A DNA stretch of 5,045 nt from Bacteroidota bacterium. GTDB lineage: Bacteria; Bacteroidota; Ignavibacteria; Ignavibacteriales; Ignavibacteriaceae. The notes below the pieces were generated by a model. That model was not told where the DNA came from and did not search any database. It saw only the letters and a program-made list of their open reading frames with translations. Made by a program: the position numbers and the translations under genes. Below, one piece after another: positions 1 through 5,045 of this stretch. Numbering within the stretch: position 1 is the first letter of the stretch; each line of letters starts with the position of its first letter. The stretch spans positions 1 through 5,045 of the forward strand of contig JADFGB010000120.1 in assembly GCA_022567875.1 (NCBI GenBank). The letters run 5' to 3'.

Positions 1-93
1 ACTTACTGTAGTAAATTTCATACCGGTAGTTTGTGATGAATTTACAATATCATCATATTTTTTACGTCCGTTTTTATATTCTTTATCAGTCAT
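1..93 (-). CDS. Unidentified protein, N-terminal 31 residues only
   Basis: An open frame starts at ATG (93-91) and runs off the left edge without a stop, so only 31 codons are visible. The peptide is hydrophilic and lysine-rich, beginning MTDKEYKNGRKKYDD and ending in GMKFTTVS; no signal peptide or membrane segment is seen. The start is supported by an AGG at 103-101, 7 nt upstream, in a window where such sites are rare, and by the 74-bp gap after mutL. The closing KFTTVS faintly resembles the stretch before the first conserved block of acyl-CoA (methylmalonyl-CoA) mutase large subunits, where a charged N-terminal tail precedes a K-F-x-T-x-S-G-type segment. That is too short to assign a function. 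The gene is probably real, given its start site and orientation; its identity is open. Confidence 0.6.
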   Translation of the reverse strand, partial: MTDKEYKNGRKKYDDIVNSSQTTGMKFTTVS

Positions 94-139
94 TTTTTAA
101 CCTGTTTATAATATCTCTATTAAATATAAAAAATTAAAT

Positions 140-171
140 CAAATTTAGTTAGGTACAAAAATAATTATCAA
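140..171 (-). promoter_or_regulatory. Possible Bacteroidota-type promoter before the left-edge gene
   Basis: On the minus strand TAAATTTG (147-140) matches the TAnnTTTG -7 box described for Bacteroidota. A TTG (171-169) lies 21 bp upstream, overlapping the mutL stop codon; that spacing is a little longer than usual. A transcript starting near 133 would have a leader of about 40 nt before the ATG at 93. The surrounding gap (94-167) is almost pure A/T, so such matches occur easily by chance, and sigma-70-like alternatives can also be drawn. No GC-rich terminator hairpin follows mutL, so readthrough is equally possible. Confidence 0.25.
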
Positions 172-2021
172 TTTGTATTTCCGAATCTTCTACTGAACTC
201 ATTTAAAGATATTTTAATTAGTGTTGGTCTGCCGTTAGGACAAATATAAGGATTAGCGGAAGAAAATAAATGATTTATTAGTGAACGCATTTCTTTTTCG
301 TTTAATTTTGTATTTTCTTTTATAGCAGCTGAATCTGCATAAACCTTTGCTAAATTTTCTTCATTTTTATTTTTATCATCGCTTATTATCTCCGAATATT
401 TATTTAACATTTCAAACAATATTTCTTTTTCTTTTCCGTGTTTCACATCTTCGGGTACACCTCTTATTTCAATATTATTACCTCTTAAAAATGATAACGT
501 AAAGCCTAAATTTATTACTAAATTTAATATCCCTTTTAATAAATCATATTTCCCTTTATCAAGTGCTAATTTATGGGGAAATAACAATTGCTGGGAAAGA
601 GGTAACCCTTTTTTTAATTGATGAAATGCTCTTTCAAATAAAATTCTTCTGTGTGCTGCATTTTGATCAATAACTATAAGTCCGCTTTTAATCTGTGATA
701 AAATATACTTTTCATGCAGCTGAAAAATAAAAGATGAGCTTCCTGTTTCTTTTTCTTCTTCATCAACTGTATTCACCTTATGCAAAAATTCTTTTTGAAC
801 AGGCTGTGAAAATGGATCATCAATAGATTGTGGGTGTGCGTCCCCTAAAGGATCGTTTTGTATATTGCCGAATAATTTATCCAGTTCAACATCAGAATAT
901 TTTGAATTATTAAAATTAGACTGTCTATTTATTCCTTTCCCCGTATTAAATGAATTGTTAAAATTTGCTCCACTTAAAACTGCAGTTTCGTAATTAATAA
1001 CTGATTCGACTTCCGATTCATTATAAACCATATTCTGAATTCCCAAACTTTTTCTTATTATAGCCAAAAGCAAATTATATATACTTTTCTCATCTTCAAA
1101 TTTTACCTCCATTTTTGTAGGATGAATATTTACGTCAATTTTATTTGGCTCGATATCTAAGAATATTACAAAGAAAGGATAATCCCCTTTCTGTAGTATG
1201 GATTCGTATGCAGTAAAAACTGCATGGTTTATCTGTCTGTTAATCACATATCTGTTATTAATAAAAATATACTGATCGCCTTTACAACTTTTCAGCATTG
1301 CTGGTTTTCCTATAAAACCTGAAACAGATATAATATCCGTTTTTTCTTCAATCGAAATTAGAGCATCTATCATATTATCAGCAAATATCTGCATTATTCT
1401 TTTTGATAAATCACCGGATTTGAAATCAAAAATAATGTCATTTTCATTGTAGAGCTTGAATGAGATTCCGCTGTTACCTAAGGCTATTTTTTTAAAAGTA
1501 TCATTTATATGTCTGAATTCTGTTTGATTAGTTCTAAGAAATTTTCTTCTTGCAGGGATATTATAAAAAAGATTTTTTACAGTAATTGATGTTCCTTTTA
1601 CAAAAGATCCTTTCTCAGAAGATATTTCTCCATCATTACTTACCTTTACAAACGTACCAAGTTCTTCATCCTTTGTCTGAGTTTTAATTTCCAATTGACT
1701 TACTGCTGCAATTGAACTTAATGCTTCACCTCTGAATCCGAGAGTGCTTAAATAATTTAGGTCATCAATATTAAATATTTTACTTGTTGCGTGTTTTTGT
1801 ACTGAAAGAATTGCATCCTCTTCTATCATTCCTGTCCCATCATCGCAAACCTGAATTAATAATTTACCTGCATTTTTAATAAATACATCTATGTTATTTG
1901 CACCTGAATCTATTGCGTTTTCCATCAATTCTTTTACAACGGATTCAGGTCGTTGTACTATTTCACCGGCTGCAATTTTATTGACTATATTTTCGGGTAA
2001 AATCTTAATAGTTGACATCAT
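168..2021 (-). CDS. mutL: DNA mismatch repair protein MutL, with degenerate endonuclease motifs
   Basis: MutL links mismatch recognition by MutS to strand incision and excision. The 617 residues match the family's usual length. The N-terminal GHKL ATPase is complete: KELMENAID (30-38, catalytic E31 and Mg-binding N35), DDGTGM (60-65), HATSKI (77-82) and GFRGEAL (95-101). The transducer domain carries FYNIPARRKF (152-161) and VNIHPTKMEVKF (297-308). A polar, Asn-rich linker (about 331-430) leads to the C-terminal dimerisation domain. QQLLFP (477-482) fits the beta-clamp motif QxxLxP. The endonuclease motifs are altered: DQNAAHRRILFE (452-463) instead of DQHAxxExxxxE, ADSAAIK (562-568) instead of ACxxAIK, and CPNGRP (594-599) instead of CPHGRP. 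Nicking activity is therefore doubtful. Two adjacent ATGs (2021 and 2018) could start the gene; the first overlaps the folA stop as ATGA. No clear Shine-Dalgarno is present, which fits translational coupling to folA. Confidence 0.97.
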   Translation of the reverse strand: MMSTIKILPENIVNKIAAGEIVQRPESVVKELMENAIDSGANNIDVFIKNAGKLLIQVCDDGTGMIEEDAILSVQKHATSKIFNIDDLNYLSTLGFRGEALSSIAAVSQLEIKTQTKDEELGTFVKVSNDGEISSEKGSFVKGTSITVKNLFYNIPARRKFLRTNQTEFRHINDTFKKIALGNSGISFKLYNENDIIFDFKSGDLSKRIMQIFADNMIDALISIEEKTDIISVSGFIGKPAMLKSCKGDQYIFINNRYVINRQINHAVFTAYESILQKGDYPFFVIFLDIEPNKIDVNIHPTKMEVKFEDEKSIYNLLLAIIRKSLGIQNMVYNESEVESVINYETAVLSGANFNNSFNTGKGINRQSNFNNSKYSDVELDKLFGNIQNDPLGDAHPQSIDDPFSQPVQKEFLHKVNTVDEEEKETGSSSFIFQLHEKYILSQIKSGLIVIDQNAAHRRILFERAFHQLKKGLPLSQQLLFPHKLALDKGKYDLLKGILNLVINLGFTLSFLRGNNIEIRGVPEDVKHGKEKEILFEMLNKYSEIISDDKNKNEENLAKVYADSAAIKENTKLNEKEMRSLINHLFSSANPYICPNGRPTLIKISLNEFSRRFGNTN

Positions 2022-2497
2022 TTTCTTTTATACCAAAATATTTCAAATTTTTCTCTTTTATCTCTTTTTATAATCTCCCATTTATTTTCGTCAATTGAAG
2101 GAAAATAAATTTCTCCTTCAGCATCAAAATCCAATTTTGAAATGATCATTTCGTCTACTTCATTAATTGCTTGAACAAAAATTTGTCCGCCACCAATAAC
2201 AAATACTTTTTCATATAACTTTTCTTTACAATATACAATTGCTTTTCTCAAACTATTAAATATTTTTAGATCATTAAATGGATAAACTAGACTGTTGTTT
2301 CTAGAAATTACAATATTCTCCCGTTTCGGTAATGGTTTGCCTAGAGCATCAAATGATTTTCTGCCCATAATTATTGGACTTCCCAAAGTAGTCAGCTTAA
2401 AATGACGGAATTCTTCACTAATGTGCCATGGCAACTGACCATTATTTTTACCGATTACACCATTTTTAGCAACTGCGGAAATAATAATTTTTTTCAA
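2018..2497 (-). CDS. folA: Dihydrofolate reductase, TTG start
   Basis: This cytoplasmic enzyme reduces dihydrofolate to tetrahydrofolate with NADPH, restoring the folate that ThyA oxidises. At 159 residues it matches bacterial FolA (E. coli 159). Visible motifs are the first strand and Met20-type loop (ISAVAKNGVIGKNNGQLPW, 6-24), an acidic catalytic residue at E29 (equivalent to E. coli D27), the NADPH-binding IMGRKSF (43-49) and NIVISR (61-66), the GGGQIF turn (102-107), and S120 at the position of E. coli T113. The start must be TTG at 2497-2495: an in-frame TGA lies four codons upstream at 2509-2507, no ATG or GTG lies between, and the next in-frame ATG is inside the conserved core (M44). 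The TTG overlaps the thyA stop as TTGA, and the 3' end overlaps mutL as ATGA. All core residues are present, so it should be active. Confidence 0.97.
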   Translation of the reverse strand: MKKIIISAVAKNGVIGKNNGQLPWHISEEFRHFKLTTLGSPIIMGRKSFDALGKPLPKRENIVISRNNSLVYPFNDLKIFNSLRKAIVYCKEKLYEKVFVIGGGQIFVQAINEVDEMIISKLDFDAEGEIYFPSIDENKWEIIKRDKREKFEIFWYKRK

Positions 2498-3333
2498 ACG
2501 GCAACCTCAAACTTTATCTTATCGTGATGCTGATAATTTACAAGTTCAAAATCTTCAAATACTAATTCATCAATTGGTTTTTTGGCAATTATTAATTTGG
2601 ATAAAGGTAATGGTTTTCTTTTAAGCTGCTCCTTTAATCCACGGCTATGGTCATATCTCTCATTAGGTGAACCTTCTTCAGCAAAATAAATATGTGCATC
2701 AATAATAGTGTGTGCAAAAAAACCTACTTCCAAATCAACTTCCTTTGCAATAATATTAGTCAAAAGAGAATATGCTGCAAGATTAAAAGGAATGCCGAGT
2801 GCAATATCACCTGAACGTTGAGTTAAATGGCAATTTAGTTTACCGTTTGAAACATTAAATGTGTATGTATAATGACAGGGAGGAAGTTTACTAGAAATTG
2901 CATTTCCCGGTTCCCACGCTGTGACAACCAGCCTTCTGCTATTAGGGTTTTTTCTGATTTCGTTAATTACATATTGAATTTGGTCAATTTCTTTTACTTC
3001 CCATTCACCCTTCTTATTTTTGGTGGCACTGGGAAAATGCCTCCAGTAATTACCGTAAGCAGTATCAAGATTTCCGTTTTCATCAGCCCAGGCATTCCAT
3101 ATTTTTGTTTTTTTTCTTAAATTTCTAATGTGGTTTTCACCTGAAAGATACCAAAGCATCTCGTGTAAAAGAGAGTTCCAAAACATTTGTTTTGTAGTAA
3201 TAAGAGGGAATCCTTTAGATAAATCAACTTTATAAAAAGCACCAAAATAAGAAATAGTATCAATTCCAGTTCTGTTTTTCTTTATTACTCCCTCATTAAG
3301 TACAAGTTTAACTAAATCTAAATATTGTTTCAT
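2494..3333 (-). CDS. thyA: Thymidylate synthase (ThyA type)
   Basis: It converts dUMP and 5,10-methylene-tetrahydrofolate to dTMP and dihydrofolate. At 279 residues it is slightly longer than E. coli ThyA (264). Visible are phosphate-binding R21 in NRTG, FPLITTK (42-48), LLHEMLW with E58 (55-61), IWNAWADENG (78-87), the nucleophile C153 in LPPCH (150-154), QRSGD (172-176), N184 in GIPFN, DAHIY (212-216), and the hydrophobic C-terminus ending FEVAV. Much of the extra length is an insertion of about ten residues (around 217-227) after DAHIY and before GLKEQLKR. The start at ATG 3333-3331 gives the usual N-terminus; no Shine-Dalgarno is visible upstream. The stop overlaps the folA TTG by 4 bp. 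ThyA rather than the flavin-dependent ThyX explains the need for FolA beside it. Confidence 0.98.
   Translation of the reverse strand: MKQYLDLVKLVLNEGVIKKNRTGIDTISYFGAFYKVDLSKGFPLITTKQMFWNSLLHEMLWYLSGENHIRNLRKKTKIWNAWADENGNLDTAYGNYWRHFPSATKNKKGEWEVKEIDQIQYVINEIRKNPNSRRLVVTAWEPGNAISSKLPPCHYTYTFNVSNGKLNCHLTQRSGDIALGIPFNLAAYSLLTNIIAKEVDLEVGFFAHTIIDAHIYFAEEGSPNERYDHSRGLKEQLKRKPLPLSKLIIAKKPIDELVFEDFELVNYQHHDKIKFEVAV
2505..2508 (-). promoter_or_regulatory. Ribosome binding site for folA, inside thyA
   Basis: GAGG on the minus strand (2508-2505) lies within the last codons of thyA, 7 nt before the folA TTG codon. This is normal Shine-Dalgarno spacing and one of the few good matches in the window. 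It supports TTG as the true folA start, and suggests that ribosomes finishing thyA restart on folA or that folA is initiated independently at this site. Confidence 0.65.
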
Positions 3334-3403
3334 TTTGAAAATATTTTCTATAGAAATTAAAAATTAATACTGCAATTTAATAAAATTTAATTGATGTTAT
3401 ATC
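3334..3403 (-). promoter_or_regulatory. Spacer upstream of thyA with possible sigma-70-like promoter
   Basis: This 70-bp A/T-rich gap is the only break between the glycosyltransferase-glycerate kinase pair and thyA, so a promoter for thyA-folA-mutL would be expected here. On the minus strand TTGCAG (3375-3370), a 17-bp spacer and TATAGA (3352-3347) make a weak -35/-10 pair with ideal spacing. Transcription would start near 3340, leaving a leader of only about 7 nt, which would suit the missing Shine-Dalgarno. No TAnnTTTG box was found. The match to consensus is poor in absolute terms, so readthrough from the upstream genes remains possible. Confidence 0.3.
3345..3356. repeat. Perfect 12-bp palindrome upstream of thyA
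   Basis: TTTCTATAGAAA reads the same on both strands and sits 11 bp before the thyA start codon, overlapping the possible -10 box. It could be a small operator half-site pair, or a chance product of the A/T-rich composition. No second copy was noticed in the window. Confidence 0.4.
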
Positions 3404-4540
3404 TTACCTGAAAATAAGATTTATAATTTTAGAGCTGGCTATCTTTACTTCTTCTTCAAAGTATTTTTTGTATTTATTATCTATTGTTTTTTTGTTCATT
3501 TCTATTGGAATAATGTTTTTACTTAACATTTTAACCGAATCTTTTTCAATTTTACCACAACATAAAAATACTTTTTTGTTCAGATTATCCGAAATCTTAA
3601 TTATTGCACTTGCTCCCTTCCCAAATAGTGATGTTTTATCAAAAATGCCTTCACCAGTAATAACATAATCAGCTTGCTCCATCATTCTAATTAGCACTTT
3701 ATCAGCCCTTAAATTTTCAAAAGATGATGTACATTCAGCATCAAAAAAGTGAGATAAACCGGCTGCCAAACCACCCCCAGCTCCGGATAATGAATTAGCT
3801 AATATGTTTAACTTATTATTATTTAATATGTTGATAATTTTATTGAAGCCTAATTCTAATAATTCTATTTCAGTCTCCATAGCACCTTTTTGTGCAGCAA
3901 ATTGGTATGTTGCTCCAGCTTCTCCTAATAAAGGAATATTTACATCAACAATTGTTTCAATTATAAATGGAAGTTCTGGCTTGCTCCATAAAATTTTATC
4001 AGTATTATGATAAAATTCTGGTATTATATCTGTTTCTTTTCCATCAATATCAATCAATTTCATTCCAAATACAGAACAAAGCCCAAGTCCGAGATCATTC
4101 GTGCCCGTTCCTCCCACACCGATAACAACTTTGTTTATATTAATTTCTTTATTAATTACTGATTTTCTTATTTGGTCCAATAATTCCCCCAATCCTTTTG
4201 AATTTAAATATATAGGATGTCTTTTGTCTTGAGGGATTAATTGAAGTCCAAGAATTTTTGCGGATTCTATATAAATAATTTTATTTTTCTTATCATATCC
4301 GACCGTACAATCAAATTTAGAATTATCATAAGGAGTTGTAATTGAATAAGTTATGTTAATCAGTTGATTATTATTGTTCAATACATCTAAAAATCCGTCT
4401 CCTCCGTCAGTAATAGGATATTTGAAAATTTCGAAATCATTATTAACATTTAAATATTTTTCAAACAATTTAGATACTTCAACAGAGTCAGCACATTCTT
4501 TGTAACTATTGGGAGCAAGAAGTATCTTTATTTTTTTCAT
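3404..4540 (-). CDS. Glycerate kinase, GlxK/GarK family (divergent)
   Basis: The family phosphorylates D-glycerate with ATP; characterised E. coli members give 2-phosphoglycerate, feeding lower glycolysis. The 378 residues match the family's usual length. Family landmarks in order: KILLAPNSYKECADS (5-19), ITDGGDGF (43-50), IESAKILGLQL (91-101), NSKGLGELL (113-121), VIGVGGTGTNDLGLGL (139-154), VDVNIPLLG (198-206), FAAQKGA (214-220), SGAGGGLAAGL (252-262), and TGEGIFDKTSLFGKGAS (295-311). Two motifs deviate from consensus: the N-terminal APDSFKG-type loop reads APNSYKE, and the TGEGRxDxQT segment has I299 for Arg and T303 for Gln. The family assignment is firm; the exact substrate and product are inferred. 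The ATG at 4540-4538 lies 2 bp after the stop of the glycosyltransferase gene without a Shine-Dalgarno, so the two are probably cotranscribed. No transmembrane segment or signal peptide is seen. Confidence 0.93.
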   Translation of the reverse strand: MKKIKILLAPNSYKECADSVEVSKLFEKYLNVNNDFEIFKYPITDGGDGFLDVLNNNNQLINITYSITTPYDNSKFDCTVGYDKKNKIIYIESAKILGLQLIPQDKRHPIYLNSKGLGELLDQIRKSVINKEININKVVIGVGGTGTNDLGLGLCSVFGMKLIDIDGKETDIIPEFYHNTDKILWSKPELPFIIETIVDVNIPLLGEAGATYQFAAQKGAMETEIELLELGFNKIINILNNNKLNILANSLSGAGGGLAAGLSHFFDAECTSSFENLRADKVLIRMMEQADYVITGEGIFDKTSLFGKGASAIIKISDNLNKKVFLCCGKIEKDSVKMLSKNIIPIEMNKKTIDNKYKKYFEEEVKIASSKIINLIFR

Positions 4541-4542
4541 CT

Positions 4543-5045
4543 TTAATCAGATAGATTCAGTAAAGTTTTTATTTTATTTACTACTATTGAAGCATCAATT
4601 CCACCTTCGCCTGAATAATCACAAATTTTGGGATCGCCGGGACATTGAGTCTTGCAATAATTTTCTTCAGGCAGTAAAATGTGAGATTCATTCCCTTTGG
4701 GTGCCCACAAATTAGGTGAACAAGCTTTTAGGGGACAAAATAGTGAAAGAGTTTTTACTTTTAATCCGGCAGCAATATGCATTGGTCCAGTACTTGATGA
4801 AACTAGCAAATCCAAAGCATTAAAATTTATTATAGATTTTCTTAAAGGTTTGTTTAAGTTTGGATAAAAAACTCCATCGATATTTAATATTTCTTTTGGT
4901 GGATTAAAATCTGTTACTGCTATTTTAATACTTGCTAATTTTTGAAGCTTCAAGATAATTTTAACATATTCATTAACTCTTAAATTGGGTGCACTGTTTC
5001 CGCTTGTTACATTTATTCCTATAATCATTTCCCCACTGTTACATA
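4543..5045 (-). CDS. Glycosyltransferase family 9 (heptosyltransferase-like), C-terminal part
   Basis: Family 9 enzymes transfer heptose from ADP-heptose to the inner core of lipopolysaccharide at the cytoplasmic face of the inner membrane. Full proteins have two Rossmann domains and about 340 residues; only the second domain is here. The frame stays open to the window edge (5045) with codons for NSGE before the Met at 5028, so that Met is internal and the gene is 5'-truncated by the window. Counting from it: MIIGIN (1-6) opens the domain; LDLLVSSSTGPMHIAAGL (72-89) is the family nucleotide-sugar motif; CPLKACSPNLWAPKG (98-112) follows; and a cysteine cluster C125, C129, C136 resembles the Cys-rich tail seen in many members. 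The stop (TAA, 4545-4543) is 2 bp before the glycerate kinase ATG. The acceptor and donor sugar cannot be read from this half, and other GT9 roles in surface glycans are possible. An LPS-type substrate would imply a Gram-negative envelope. Confidence 0.88.
   Translation of the reverse strand, partial: CNSGEMIIGINVTSGNSAPNLRVNEYVKIILKLQKLASIKIAVTDFNPPKEILNIDGVFYPNLNKPLRKSIINFNALDLLVSSSTGPMHIAAGLKVKTLSLFCPLKACSPNLWAPKGNESHILLPEENYCKTQCPGDPKICDYSGEGGIDASIVVNKIKTLLNLSD

Noticed and set aside
94..167. Rho-independent terminator after mutL
   Set aside because: Only weak A/T pairings such as TAAAT/ATTTA are present, with no GC stem.
3373..3393. Imperfect inverted repeat (9-bp arms, one mismatch, 3-nt loop) upstream of thyA
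   Set aside because: It is built almost entirely of A and T in a region where such pairings are expected by chance, and it overlaps the candidate -35 box.
3401..3420. 6-bp inverted repeat (ATCTTA/TAAGAT, 8-nt loop) over the glycerate kinase stop codon, as a terminator
   Set aside because: The stem is A/T-rich and short, and no U tract follows on the minus strand, so it is unlikely to end transcription.
1891..4715. Short open frames on the plus strand (for example 1891-2073, 2872-3120, 3468-3668, 3804-4010, 4509-4715)
   Set aside because: They lie opposite strongly conserved minus-strand genes, show no recognisable motifs, and are explained as antisense shadows of A/T-rich coding.
4543..5028. 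Glycosyltransferase as a complete 161-residue protein starting at the Met at 5028
   Set aside because: The frame is open upstream to the window edge, and the visible part is only the second Rossmann domain of a two-domain family.
1..5045. CRISPR array, insertion sequence, toxin-antitoxin, phage or defence module
   Set aside because: No spaced repeats, terminal inverted repeats, transposase or integrase motifs, or paired small genes were seen; the genes are compact housekeeping genes of uniform composition.

Overview
The window is AT-rich (about 30% GC by eye). Every gene lies on the minus strand, so transcription runs from high to low coordinates. It holds ordinary bacterial housekeeping genes: four complete genes and two cut by the window edges. 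No mobile element, CRISPR array, tRNA, rRNA or recognisable riboswitch was seen. The very AT-rich coding, the weak or absent Shine-Dalgarno sequences and the style of the proteins fit a low-GC member of the Bacteroidota/Chlorobiota/Ignavibacteriota group. That placement is an impression from the sequence and was not tested.

In transcription order: (1) 5045-4543, the C-terminal Rossmann domain of a family 9 (ADP-heptose:LPS heptosyltransferase-like) glycosyltransferase whose N-terminal half lies outside the window. (2) 4540-3404, a glycerate kinase of the GlxK/GarK family, starting 2 bp after the glycosyltransferase stop. (3) A 70-bp gap (3403-3334) with a possible promoter and a perfect 12-bp palindrome. 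(4) thyA, folA and mutL (3333-168), joined by two 4-bp stop/start overlaps (TTGA, then ATGA). (5) A 74-bp gap (167-94) with a weak promoter-like match. (6) The first 31 codons of an unidentified gene running off the left edge.

The core of the window is the thyA-folA-mutL unit. ThyA makes dTMP and oxidises methylene-tetrahydrofolate to dihydrofolate, and FolA reduces dihydrofolate back, so the pair forms a closed cycle. MutL acts downstream, in repair of replication errors. The overlaps suggest translational coupling, and folA must start at TTG.

The most notable observation is in MutL. It keeps the ATPase motifs and a textbook beta-clamp-binding motif, but all three motifs that form the metal-dependent nicking site in MutH-independent MutL proteins are altered. 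The glycerate kinase also departs from the family consensus at two signature motifs. I see no convincing undescribed system here.
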